Shown here one piece after another: positions 41,232 through 48,925 of a stretch of DNA of 53,963 bases. The notes under the pieces are model-generated. The model saw only the letters and a list, made by a program, of their open reading frames with translations, did not search any database and was not told the origin of the DNA. Origin of the DNA: DATGLG01 sp035294245 (GTDB taxonomy: Bacteria; Pseudomonadota; Alphaproteobacteria; JACZXZ01); the NCBI GenBank assembly GCA_035294245.1, contig DATGLG010000066.1:1-53963 (forward strand). The letters run 5' to 3'. Both the position numbers and the translations under genes were made by a program. Every line of letters begins with the position of its first letter. Positions within the stretch are counted from its first letter, which is position 1.

Positions 41232-41730
41232 CGCAGCGCCCGATCGTGAGAGCGTGGGCGATCCGGGCTTCTCTCCGCTCTCCACGCCACCCCGCGGCGA
41301 CGGCGACCAGCGGGCCCCGCGCCGGGAGAGGTTCCTCTTCTGGACGGAAGAGAAGCTCCGCAACATGGACACCGACCAGTTCGGCCATGTCAACAACTCG
41401 GCGATCGCGACCTTCCTGGAAGCGGGACGCATGGAGATGCTCAAGCACCCGGCCGTGAGGCCGTCGATGGACGGCATCAGCCTCGTCGTCGTCCGCCTCC
41501 TCATGGTGTTCCATAAGGAGCTGTTCTATCCGGGGATGATCGAGGTGGGCTCGGTCGTCACGCGCATCGGCAGGACCTCGTTCGACGCGTCCCAGGCGAT
41601 CTTCGCATCCGCGGGGTGCGTGGTATCGGCGGAAGCGACCTGCGTCCTCCTGAATATCGAGACGCGTCGGCCGCATCCCGTTCCCGATGCCGTGAGGCGG
41701 CATCTCATCGCGCCGGCGGCGCGATCCTGA
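41212..41730 (+). CDS. Hotdog-fold acyl-CoA thioesterase (4-hydroxybenzoyl-CoA thioesterase/YbgC family)
   Basis: 172 residues. After a Pro/Arg-rich N-terminal stretch of about 38 residues, the hotdog domain begins with RNMDTDQFGHVNNSAIATFLEAGRMEML, holding the D-x-x-GHVNN active-site motif, then the long helix and strands up to VSAEATCVLLNIETRRP. It hydrolyses an acyl-CoA to free acid and CoA. The start at 41212 overlaps the citryl-CoA lyase-like gene; a later start is possible. It ends the acyl-CoA segment. Confidence 0.87.
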   Translation: MPARRSDAAPDRESVGDPGFSPLSTPPRGDGDQRAPRRERFLFWTEEKLRNMDTDQFGHVNNSAIATFLEAGRMEMLKHPAVRPSMDGISLVVVRLLMVFHKELFYPGMIEVGSVVTRIGRTSFDASQAIFASAGCVVSAEATCVLLNIETRRPHPVPDAVRRHLIAPAARS

Positions 41731-41781
41731 GGCGGCGCGCCACGCGAGCCGCTTGCCGGGCCGGGCTCCGCACGAGCGCCG

Positions 41782-41988
41782 CTATTCGGCCTTTCCGACC
41801 CCCTTCATCACGTCGGCCATATTGCCGTAGTCCCGTTCCGGCATCTTCTCGATGACGTCCAGCACCTCGCGTTGGGCGTGGTTCTCTCGCGCATGCCGCA
41901 CGAGGTCCTCCTTCCGGGCGGGAAAATCGATCCCTTTGAGGTGATGCGCGATATTCGCGGGCGACTGCCCGCCGACGCCGCGTGTCAT
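41782..41988 (-). CDS. DUF2795 domain protein
   Basis: 68 residues from the ATG at 41988, with GAGGAGAGCGG upstream. The small helical protein starts MTRGVGGQSPANIAHHLKGIDFPARKEDLVRHARENHA and ends MPERDYGNMADVMKGVGKAE, the DUF2795 pattern. These soluble proteins of 60-80 residues are common in high-GC bacteria, function unknown. It is convergent with the thioesterase gene. Upstream in-frame codons to 42255 are not supported. Confidence 0.85.
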   Translation of the reverse strand: MTRGVGGQSPANIAHHLKGIDFPARKEDLVRHARENHAQREVLDVIEKMPERDYGNMADVMKGVGKAE

Positions 41989-42169
41989 GGCCGCTCTCCT
42001 CGCAGTCTCACCAAATGTCCCATGCGCTTCGATAACGCCTCCGCGCACAAGGTCGTAACGCCGCGCGCAGGGTCGGGTTCCATCCTTCCCCCTTACCGCG
42101 GTTCTGGATATGATCGCTGCGGCGTCCGCGGCCATGATGTCGAGGCCGCAGACGGAACGGGGGCTCCCG

Positions 42170-42583
42170 ATGCGCAAGACCATCGCCGTGCTCGTTGCCC
42201 GGCTCATCTTCGCGGCGCTCTTCGCGATGGCCGCTCTCTTCAAGTTCGGCGGCATGGCGGCGACAGCGGGCTATATCGCCGCGGCGGGCTTCCCCGCGTC
42301 GTTATTCCTCGCCTGGGTCGCGGCCTTTTTCGAGGCGGCATTGGCGCTCGCCTTCCTGACCGGCGCCTTCTTTACCGAGGCGGCGGCGCTGGCGGCCCTC
42401 TATATCCTCTTCCTCGCCTTCGCCTTTCACGGGCCGTCCCATTGGAGTGGCAATCAGAACGAGTTCGGCTTCTTCGTCGATCACTTCACCTTCATTGCCG
42501 GGCTGCTTTTCGCAGCGGTGCACGGCCCCGGCACGCGCTGGGTGCTGCGCCTCGGCCGGCAGCCGGCGGAGGGCGCATCGTGA
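42170..42583 (+). CDS. DoxX-family membrane protein
   Basis: 137 residues from the ATG at 42170. Four hydrophobic helices fit the DoxX/DoxD fold: KTIAVLVARLIFAALFAMAALFKFGGMAATAGYI, ASLFLAWVAAFFEAALALAFLTG, AAALAALYILFLAFAFHG and FIAGLLFAAVHGPG. The W-x-G-x-Q-NEFGFFVDH stretch before helix 4 is typical. DoxX relatives act with quinones or thiol oxidation in the membrane; the role here is unknown. Its stop overlaps the next gene's GTG (GTGA). Confidence 0.85.
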   Translation: MRKTIAVLVARLIFAALFAMAALFKFGGMAATAGYIAAAGFPASLFLAWVAAFFEAALALAFLTGAFFTEAAALAALYILFLAFAFHGPSHWSGNQNEFGFFVDHFTFIAGLLFAAVHGPGTRWVLRLGRQPAEGAS

Positions 42584-43002
42584 GTGCGTCGGACGCAGGC
42601 GAGCGCGCGCGCCGCTACGCGGGACGCTGCCTCTGCGGCGCCGTGCGCTACGTCGCCACAGGCGCGCCGGTCAACGTGCGCATCTGCCATTGCGACCTCT
42701 GCAAGCGCGTCAGCGGCTCGGCCTTCTACGCCCGCGCGCTGTTTCCCAAGACCGCCGTCGCGATCGAGGGCGAGATCGCGCGCGTGCATTCCTCGCCCGA
42801 TCTCGAGCGGCTGTTCTGCCCGAGATGCGGCTCCCCGCTCTTCGCGGCGCGGCACAGCAAGCCGCAATGGATCGCCATCACCCTCGGCAGCCTCGACGAT
42901 CCGAGCGGCCTGCCGCCGACCGACCATATCTGGACCTCCCGCAAGGTCGCCTGGCTGCACCTCAACGACGGCCTGCCCCAATATCCCGAGATGCCGGGCT
43001 GA
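42580..43002 (+). CDS. GFA-family protein (glutathione-dependent formaldehyde-activating enzyme/CENP-V type)
   Basis: 140 residues from a GTG overlapping the DoxX stop. The zinc site of the family is complete: GRCLCGAVRYVATG, ICHCDLCKRVSGSAF and RLFCPRCGSPLF; C-terminal TDHIWTSRKVAWLHLNDGLPQYPEMPG is characteristic. Paracoccus Gfa was proposed to help glutathione react with formaldehyde; most members have unknown function. Co-transcription with DoxX is likely. Confidence 0.88.
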   Translation: MSASDAGERARRYAGRCLCGAVRYVATGAPVNVRICHCDLCKRVSGSAFYARALFPKTAVAIEGEIARVHSSPDLERLFCPRCGSPLFAARHSKPQWIAITLGSLDDPSGLPPTDHIWTSRKVAWLHLNDGLPQYPEMPG

Positions 43003-43043
43003 CGCAGCGGCGGCGCCATCGGGTTCTTGCCTTCGGCATGAGC

Positions 43044-43163
43044 CGTCATTCCGGCCGGAGCCCCCGGATCCCGCCGAAGGCGGGCCCGAGGACAGGCTCC
43101 GCGGAGAGCCGGAATCCAGGTTTTCCGCGGAAATACTGGATTCCCGCTTTCGCGGGAATGACG
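43044..43163. repeat. Dispersed repeat, copy D
   Basis: From CGTCATTCCGGCCGGAGC to GCGGGAATGACG. It shares with copy C the words CCGGAGCCCCCGG, CCCGCCGAAGGCGGGCCCGA and GAGCCGGAATCCAGG, in the same orientation, but its right third is a TTCCCGC-TTTC-GCGGGAA hairpin as in copy A. It lies between the GFA gene and DUF1737; 43003-43244 holds no supported gene. Confidence 0.85.
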
Positions 43164-43186
43164 AGGGGGAGAGTGCAGACTGAGAT

Positions 43187-43204
43187 GTGTGCATGCCGTA
43201 GCGC
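43187..43204. repeat. 18-bp word shared with 29129-29146
   Basis: GTGTGCATGCCGTAGCGC is identical to 29129-29146. It lies 24 bases past copy D. Confidence 0.7.
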
Positions 43205-43244
43205 TTTCGCGGGGACGACCAAGCGCACGCAGCCCAGCTCCCCC

Positions 43245-43451
43245 TCACAGCGTCGACAAATCCAGCCCCGGATCGTAGCGCTTGTCCTCGATCTCCTTGG
43301 TGATGGCCTGGCCGCAGATCACGATCCCGCGCGCCGCGTCATAGGCGAGCGTGGGCGCGCCATAGAGCTGCCAGCCGCGATTGATCGCCTCGGTCACCCG
43401 GTGGCAGAACGCGGCGTCGTCCTTCCCCGTCAGATAGCGATAAACGTACAT
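43245..43451 (-). CDS. DUF1737 domain protein
   Basis: 68 residues from the ATG at 43451, with GGAGGGGAAGG upstream. The sequence MYVYRYLTGKDDAAFCHRVTEAINRGWQLYGAPTLAY by segments, then AITKEIEDKRYDPGLDL, is the short DUF1737 fold: one strand, one helix and two strands. Function is unknown; the proteins are cytoplasmic and frequent in alphaproteobacteria. Longer upstream frames run into repeat copy E and are rejected. Confidence 0.83.
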   Translation of the reverse strand: MYVYRYLTGKDDAAFCHRVTEAINRGWQLYGAPTLAYDAARGIVICGQAITKEIEDKRYDPGLDLSTL

Positions 43452-43520
43452 CCTTCCCCTCCGAATGATGGCGGCGCGACGTTTACACAATGCGCTTGAA
43501 ATGCCCAGCCCGTCGTGCGC

Positions 43521-43642
43521 GGGCCCCCGGGTCCGGCCAGCGGCCGGCCCGAGGACAAGCTTCACGTCCCGCGCACCCACGACTTTCTTCAATGCCGCAA
43601 GATCGTGGATGCCCGGGACTCGGCTGGCGCCGGCCCGGGCAT
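43521..43642. repeat. Dispersed repeat-like element, copy E
   Basis: GGGCCCCCGGGTCCGGCCAG, CCCGAGGACAAGCTTC, GGATGCCCGG and CGGGCATGACA give a diverged copy of the same family in the 413-base gap between DUF1737 and the PEP-CTERM gene. The rest of the gap (43643-43864) is less GC-rich and may hold the PEP-CTERM promoter; no gene is supported there. Confidence 0.55.
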
Positions 43643-43864
43643 GACAAGAGGAGAGTGCGATGGCACGGGAAGATAACCCTGGCACCCCTCCTCACAGCGG
43701 CGGGTCGAGCGTCGGAGAATTTTACGATTCCCGGTGCGCAGATCGGGTTGACTCCGCCCAACTATTTGATGGAACAGTATCTCCGGTATTTTGGCGCGGA
43801 AATTGCTCAACGCGGAAATTGCGTGGAACGAGTGGGCGAGCCGTCACGTCACGGAGCGGGTGTT

Positions 43865-44626
43865 ATGGCAACCAAGTCTTACATGGCATTGGCCGGAATC
43901 GCGGCGATCCTCGGGTCGGGTCCGGCCTTCGCGGAGACGATCACGAGCATCGATCTATCGTCGTACTACAACGGTAATTGGTCCTCGCAAAACAACGGCG
44001 CCGCTCTTGCCGCCGGCGCGGAAAGCGGGACCGGCAATACCGCGAGCGGCCTGAGTTTCAGCGACCCCAATGGTCGATACGTTTCCATCGCTATTGGCAG
44101 CAGCTTGACGATCAGCGGCTTGTCGGTCCCGCTTGGCACCGACAATACCCTGAACCTGCTGACCAATGAGTTCTTCGGGAACGGCAGTGGCAACGCCGAC
44201 GCGAAGGTGACCGTCAAGAATAATCTCGGCGACAAGGAGACCTTCGACCTCGTGGGCGGCAGTACCATCCGCGACTACAACAACGATGGATATACCAACA
44301 CGCTCACGGGCGGCGCGCCGCCAACAACGGCTCAGACGTGGTGGACGACGGGCGATGCGCTCTTCACCGGCAATGGCGAGCCGAGCCAGCGCCTCGATGC
44401 CCAAACCCTGACTCTCGCCTCGGTCTTCGACGGGACGGACCTCACGTCGATCGAGATCTTGAATAGTGGCTTCAGCCTGACATCGCCCTTCGACGATGTG
44501 GTCTCCGCCGCGCAAGTGACCACGAATAGGACACCCGCGACGGTCCCCGAGCCGGGATCGCTGGCGCTCTTCGGGACGGCCCTTGCCGGGCTCGGGCTGT
44601 TTGCGCGCAGGCGCCGGACAAGCTGA
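43865..44626 (+). CDS. PEP-CTERM sorting-domain secreted protein
   Basis: 253 residues. A signal peptide ends at AFAET (about 24). The mature body is rich in Gly, Ser, Thr and Asn (SSYYNGNWSSQNNG, GNADAKVTVKNNLGDKETFDLVGG) with low charge, the beta-rich style of extracellular surface proteins. The C-terminus has the full PEP-CTERM signal: VPEPGSLALFGTALAGLGLF then RRRR. Exosortase cuts this signal, usually in strains that make an exopolysaccharide matrix. No exosortase gene is in the window. The body resembles no known enzyme. Confidence 0.85.
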   Translation: MATKSYMALAGIAAILGSGPAFAETITSIDLSSYYNGNWSSQNNGAALAAGAESGTGNTASGLSFSDPNGRYVSIAIGSSLTISGLSVPLGTDNTLNLLTNEFFGNGSGNADAKVTVKNNLGDKETFDLVGGSTIRDYNNDGYTNTLTGGAPPTTAQTWWTTGDALFTGNGEPSQRLDAQTLTLASVFDGTDLTSIEILNSGFSLTSPFDDVVSAAQVTTNRTPATVPEPGSLALFGTALAGLGLFARRRRTS

Positions 44627-44702
44627 TCGGGCGAGATCGGGCCCGCGGCCGGCTCTGCGCGGAACGAGTGTTGTGATTAACGTCTCTCATTTCGATTCCC
44701 CC

Positions 44703-44819
44703 ATGTCACCCCGGCCGACCCCGGACCTGATCCGGGGGAAGCCGGGGCCCATCGCGCAATGGGATCATCTGGGCCCCGGATCGCGCCGTGCTCCCGCACG
44801 GCGTGTCCAGGGTGACGAA
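44703..44819. repeat. Dispersed palindromic element, copy F (second type)
   Basis: It runs from TGTCACCCCGGCCGACCCC to CCAGGGTGACG. Inner inverted segments are GGACCTGATCCGGGG, GGGGCCCATCGCGCAATGG/GGGCCCCGGATC and CCGTGCTCCCGCACGG. The ends GTCACCCCGG and GGGTGACG mirror each other. It occupies much of 44627-44915, where no gene is supported, and may terminate the PEP-CTERM transcript. Confidence 0.6.
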
Positions 44820-44915
44820 TAAAACGGATGCAACTGTCGGATCCGCTCCACTCTAGCCATCCCTTCCCCCGAGGCTTATACCTCATCCCGGTTTTGACGG
44901 CGGTTGGGGTGGCGC

Positions 44916-46292
44916 ATGGCGGCGTATGACTACGATCTCTTCGTGATCGGCGGCGGCTCGGGCGGCGTGCGCGCGAGCCGCGTCGCGGCGGGCTATGGCG
45001 CGCGCGTCGCCGTCGCCGAGGAGCGCTATTTGGGCGGCACCTGCGTCAATGTCGGCTGCGTGCCGAAGAAGCTCCTCGTCTACGCCAGCCATTACAGCGA
45101 GCATTTCGCCGACGCCGCCGGCTTCGGCTGGCGGGTGGGGGAGAGCCGCTTCGATTGGCCCACCCTCATCGCCAACAAGAACCGCGAGATCGCGCGGCTC
45201 AACGGCGTCTACCGCAAGCTCCTCGAGGAGGCCGGCGTCGAGATCCTGATGGCGCGCGCGATCCTGCGCGACGCCCATACCATCGATGTCGGCGGCAGGC
45301 GCGTGACCGCGGCGCATATTCTGATTGCCGTCGGCGGCTGGCCCGCCATCCCGCCCATCCCCGGCGCCGAGCACGCCATCACCTCGAACGAGGCCTTCTT
45401 CCTCGAGCGCCTGCCCGCGCGCATCGCGATCGTCGGCGGCGGCTATATCGCCTGCGAGTTCGCCGGCATCTTCCACGGCCTGGGGAGCCATGTGGTGCAG
45501 CTCTATCGCGGGCCGCTCTTCCTGCGCGGCTTCGACGGCGATATCCGCTCGACCCTGGCCGAGGAGATGCGCAAGAAGGGCATCGATCTGCGCTTCCAGC
45601 TCGAGATCGGCAAGATCGAGAAAACTGCCAAGGGCCTCGCGGCGACGCTCACCAATGGCGAGCGGCTCGAGGTCGACCAGGTGATGTTCGCGGCGGGGCG
45701 CGCGCCGCACACGAAGGGCATCGGCCTCGAGACCGCCGGCGTCGCGCTCGACGCCAAGGGGGCCATCATCGTCGACGCGTACTCGCGCACCAACGTGCCC
45801 CATATCTACGCCGTCGGCGACGTGACGGACCGCATCAACCTGACCCCCGTCGCCATCGCCGAGGGCCAGGCTTTCGCCGAGACGGTGTTCAACAAGAACC
45901 CGACCAGGCCCGACCATGCCGACGTGCCCTCCGCCGTGTTCAGCCAGCCGGAGATCGCGACCGTCGGCCTGAGCGAGGAGGCGGCGCGCCAGCGCTTCGC
46001 CGCCATCGATGTCTACCGCACGCGCTTCCGCCCGCTGAAGCACACGCTCTCGGGGCGCGACGAGCGGGTGATGATGAAGCTCGTCGTCGAGCGCGCGAGC
46101 GACAAGGTTCTGGGCGCGCATATGGTGGGCGAGGGCGCCGCCGAGATCATCCAGGGCCTCGCCGTCGCCATCAAGGCCGGAGCGCGCAAGAGCGACTTCG
46201 ACCGCACCATCGGCATCCATCCCACGGCGGCCGAGGAGTTCGTCACCCTGCGCAAGCCCGTGGCCGAGCCCGAGAAGAAGGCCGCCGAATGA
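44916..46292 (+). CDS. gor: Glutathione-disulfide reductase
   Basis: 458 residues from the ATG at 44916. FAD motif GGGSGG (12-17), redox pair C43 and C48 in GGTCVNVGCVPKK, NADPH site GGGYIACEFAGIFHGLGSHV followed by YRG-x-x-FLRGFD with the two Arg that select NADPH, and the C-terminal GIHPTAAEEF proton relay are all present. It keeps glutathione reduced in the cytoplasm. Its TGA overlaps the ATG of the next gene (ATGA), so the two are coupled. Confidence 0.95.
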   Translation: MAAYDYDLFVIGGGSGGVRASRVAAGYGARVAVAEERYLGGTCVNVGCVPKKLLVYASHYSEHFADAAGFGWRVGESRFDWPTLIANKNREIARLNGVYRKLLEEAGVEILMARAILRDAHTIDVGGRRVTAAHILIAVGGWPAIPPIPGAEHAITSNEAFFLERLPARIAIVGGGYIACEFAGIFHGLGSHVVQLYRGPLFLRGFDGDIRSTLAEEMRKKGIDLRFQLEIGKIEKTAKGLAATLTNGERLEVDQVMFAAGRAPHTKGIGLETAGVALDAKGAIIVDAYSRTNVPHIYAVGDVTDRINLTPVAIAEGQAFAETVFNKNPTRPDHADVPSAVFSQPEIATVGLSEEAARQRFAAIDVYRTRFRPLKHTLSGRDERVMMKLVVERASDKVLGAHMVGEGAAEIIQGLAVAIKAGARKSDFDRTIGIHPTAAEEFVTLRKPVAEPEKKAAE

Positions 46293-47449
46293 CGGCGAAG
46301 ACGGCAGCGGCGCCGCAGGCCGCAACCGCCGCCTATCTTGATCCCGCGACCGGCGCCACCTATCCCCTCGACGAGCCGCGCTGGTGCGGCGAGAGCGGCG
46401 GGCCGCTCCTGATCACCCTGCTGCCGGGGATCGGCCGCCGCGACATCGATACGCGCCAGCGCTCCCTCTGGCGCTATGCGGCAGCACTGCCGCTCCCCGT
46501 CGCCGAACCCGTCAGCCTCGGCGAAGGCTGCACGCCGCTCGTCGCGCGCAACTGGCAGGGCGCAGAAGCGCTCTTCAAGCTCGAATGGCTCGCGCCGAGC
46601 GGCAGCTTCAAGGATCGCGGCGCCTCCGTGATGCTCTCGGTCCTGCGCCAGCAGGGGATTACCCGCGTGCTCGAGGACAGCTCGGGGAATGGCGGGGCGG
46701 CGATCGCCGCCTATGCCGCGGCGGCCGGGATGCGCGCCAAGATCCTCGTTCCCGCCACGACCCAGCCGGCCAAGACGATCCAGATGCGCGCCTATGGTGC
46801 CGAGATCGAGTTCGTGCCCGGCACGCGCCAGGACACCGCCGAGGCGGCGAAGCGCCAGGCCGCGGACATCTTCTATGCCAGCCACAACTGGCAGGCCTTC
46901 TTCCTCCAGGGCACCAAGACGCTCGCCTATGAGCTGTGGGAGGATCTCGGCTTCCGCGCGCCGGACAACATCGTCATTCCCATGGGGGCCGGCAGCAACG
47001 TGCTCGGCTGCGATATCGGCTTCGGCGAGCTGCTGCGTCATGGGGAGATCGCGCGGCTGCCGCGCCTCTTCGGCGTGCAGCCGGAGAATTGCGCGCCGAT
47101 CCATGCGAGCTTCCTCGCGGGCGGCGAGGCACTCGTCCCCGTCGCGGCCAAGCCCACCATCGCCGAGGGCACCGCCATCACCCATCCCGTGCGCCTCGCG
47201 GCGGTGCTCGCCGCGATCCGGCGCTCGGGCGGGGCCACCGTCGCCGTGAGCGAGGCCGAGATCATCGCCGCCTTGCGCGCCCTCGCCTCCGAGGCGGCCC
47301 TCTACGCCGAGCCCACCAGCGCCATCGCCGCGGCGGCGCTCACCAAGCTCCGTGCCGCCGGCACGATCCGCCCCGACGAGACCACCGTCGTGCTCCTCAC
47401 CGGCAGCGGCCTCAAGGCCACCCAGCGCATCGGCGAGCTGCTGGGGTAG
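46289..47449 (+). CDS. Threonine synthase-like PLP enzyme
   Basis: 386 residues. Fold type II PLP enzyme with SLGEGCTPLVARNW, FKLEWLAPSGSFKDRGASVMLS (PLP lysine K108), DSSGNGGAAIAAYAAAAGM and VIPMGAGSNVLG. This is the pattern of the shorter ThrC-like proteins, which may be true threonine synthases or act on other amino acids (diaminopropionate, cysteate). It overlaps gor by four bases; a housekeeping thrC in rhizobia is usually longer and elsewhere, so a second ThrC-type activity is plausible. Confidence 0.87.
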   Translation: MTAKTAAAPQAATAAYLDPATGATYPLDEPRWCGESGGPLLITLLPGIGRRDIDTRQRSLWRYAAALPLPVAEPVSLGEGCTPLVARNWQGAEALFKLEWLAPSGSFKDRGASVMLSVLRQQGITRVLEDSSGNGGAAIAAYAAAAGMRAKILVPATTQPAKTIQMRAYGAEIEFVPGTRQDTAEAAKRQAADIFYASHNWQAFFLQGTKTLAYELWEDLGFRAPDNIVIPMGAGSNVLGCDIGFGELLRHGEIARLPRLFGVQPENCAPIHASFLAGGEALVPVAAKPTIAEGTAITHPVRLAAVLAAIRRSGGATVAVSEAEIIAALRALASEAALYAEPTSAIAAAALTKLRAAGTIRPDETTVVLLTGSGLKATQRIGELLG

Positions 47450-47508
47450 GGGGCGCCCTTTCCGCCGTTGCAAGCGACCAGTCCAAATCCTACCAACCAC
47501 CTTAAGCC

Positions 47509-47538
47509 TTGACGGTAGTTATTCGAGCGATCTTACAT
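47509..47538 (+). promoter_or_regulatory. Putative promoter of the exported-protein gene
   Basis: TTGACG (47509-47514) and TTACAT (47533-47538) with an 18-base spacer lie in the 155-bp gap before the 47605 gene; the start of transcription would be near 47545. Confidence 0.35.
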
Positions 47539-47604
47539 CGCAACGGCCGGGGGCGACGATGAGCGTGGCGTCAAAGTCTCATCGACACAACGGGAGTCAG
47601 TGGG

Positions 47605-48495
47605 ATGGTTCGAATGAAGAAAATGATGGTCGCATTAGGCGTTGGCGTTTTCATGGCGCCGATGATGGCGCAAATCGATGCCGGAAGGGCAGATTCGGGC
47701 AACCATCACGCTCCGGCGTGGATTGTCGCGTTGTCCGGCATCGAGCAAATGGAGCACCAGAAAGGCGGTCCCGAGGTCGTGAAAAAGCTTCTGGCCGATC
47801 CACGCACGATCATCGTGGCAGGCAATCCGCTGCCCAGCACGATGCGGGATAATGAGTCGCAACGAGCCGTATCGGTTCTAAGCCTCGACAAGTGCAAGGC
47901 CGCCCTCGATAAGCCCAGCAATGCCGGGCTCAAAACACTGCTGGTCGACTTGGAGCGCTGGCCAGGAACGCCTCTGGCCGACCAAAGGAACCCCGAAGGC
48001 GCAACGCGCGAATGCCACGAATTGGCGCACCAGGACGGCCGCCATATCTCAGTCATCGCGGTGCCCGCCATGGACCTCATGTCCGTCCTCGATCCGAAGT
48101 TCAAGGGCACGCAGTACCAGGCGGCCATTCATTACGACTTGGAAGGCAAGTTGGCCACCGCTTCCGATGGCGTGGACGTGCAGCTCGAAAACATCGAGGA
48201 CAAGCCCGGTCAGTTCGAGCAAACGCTTCGCACATTCGTGCACCAGATCAAGGAGGCGCGAAGGAAAGCCAATTTGAGCCCCGAAGTTCCGATCTATGTC
48301 GGGCTGAGCACGGCTGTCGTCAACAAACGGATTCCCACCGACATTCTCGCGAGCATGCTAAGGGAAGATGTCACCAGGACCCGAGGCCTTGTGACCGGCT
48401 ACTGGATGGCGATTCCCTCCAAGAATCTCTGCCCGGGATGCGGAGAGCCAAATCCGGAAGTGGCCATCAGGCTGTTGCAGAGTCTCGACGAATAG
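47605..48495 (+). CDS. Exported protein of unknown function
   Basis: 296 residues. The N-terminus MKKMMVALGVGVFMAPMMAQ looks like a signal peptide (start at 47605 or ATG 47614). The body alternates strand and helix: TLLVDLERWPGTPLAD, HISVIAVPAMDLMS, VDVQLENIED, FVHQIKEARRKA, VPIYVGLSTAVVN and GLVTGYWMAIPSK, which suggests a TIM-barrel-like domain of the glycoside-hydrolase or DUF type. A CPGCG pair is near the C-terminus. No family is recognised. It is less GC-rich than neighbouring genes and stands alone between thrC-like and a repeat-rich gap, hinting at acquisition. Confidence 0.75.
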   Translation: MVRMKKMMVALGVGVFMAPMMAQIDAGRADSGNHHAPAWIVALSGIEQMEHQKGGPEVVKKLLADPRTIIVAGNPLPSTMRDNESQRAVSVLSLDKCKAALDKPSNAGLKTLLVDLERWPGTPLADQRNPEGATRECHELAHQDGRHISVIAVPAMDLMSVLDPKFKGTQYQAAIHYDLEGKLATASDGVDVQLENIEDKPGQFEQTLRTFVHQIKEARRKANLSPEVPIYVGLSTAVVNKRIPTDILASMLREDVTRTRGLVTGYWMAIPSKNLCPGCGEPNPEVAIRLLQSLDE

Positions 48496-48508
48496 TCTTG
48501 CCGGGCGA

Positions 48509-48651
48509 GGCCGGCGCCCGCTTTCGCGGGAGCCTGAGTCCCCTCACTTGTCGCTGCGGGGAGCGCAGCGGCGAAGCAATCCAGGTCCGGCGCTTCTCCG
48601 TCTGGATTGCTTCCCCCTCGCGAGGCTCGGGGTCGCAATGACGGCGGGGTG
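48509..48651. repeat. Dispersed palindromic element, copy G1
   Basis: GAAGCAATCCAG (48573-48584) is inverted as CTGGATTGCTTC (48602-48613). Outside it are CGCTTTCGCGGGAGC and CTCGGGGTCGCAATGACGG. It belongs to the same broad class of intergenic repeats as A-E and stands just after the exported-protein gene. Confidence 0.65.
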
Positions 48652-48711
48652 GGACAACCCGCAATGGCATTGATAATCGTGCCCGCCGTTTGCGAGAGGG
48701 GGAAGAAAAAG

Positions 48712-48925
48712 GATGCCAACGTCGCCCCTTGCGCCGCCCCCCGCGAACAGCGCCGGCGCATCATGCCCATCTCGTCGTCCCGGCCGCAGCGAAGCGGAGA
48801 GCCGGGACCCTGGAAGATATTGAAATCGCTGGGTTCCCGCTTGCGCGGGAACGACGGATAACGGGGGGCCGGGCAGCCGAACCGGCGCGGCGACCGGGTG
48901 AAAGAGGGGATGCCAACGTCGCCCC
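48712..48925. repeat. 18-bp direct repeats bracketing repeat copy G2
   Basis: GGATGCCAACGTCGCCCC occurs at 48712-48729 and 48908-48925. Between them lies another palindromic element (48775-48862; GTCGTCCCGGCCGC, GGTTCCCGC-TTGC-GCGGGAACGACGG). The gap 48496-49042 (547 bases) therefore consists mostly of repeats plus the DAHP synthase leader; no gene is supported in it. Confidence 0.7.

Noticed and set aside
43660..43977. ATG at 43660 with GAGGAGAGTGCG upstream, before the PEP-CTERM gene
   Set aside because: The apparent Shine-Dalgarno sequence is part of the dispersed repeat (the same GGAGAGTGC follows copy D), and the peptide has an Arg/Gly-rich composition expected from a wrong frame.
47605..48495. 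HExxH zinc-protease motif (HELAH, residues 138-142) in the exported protein
   Set aside because: The segment lies in a helix between two barrel-like strands with no third ligand in the expected place; probably coincidence.
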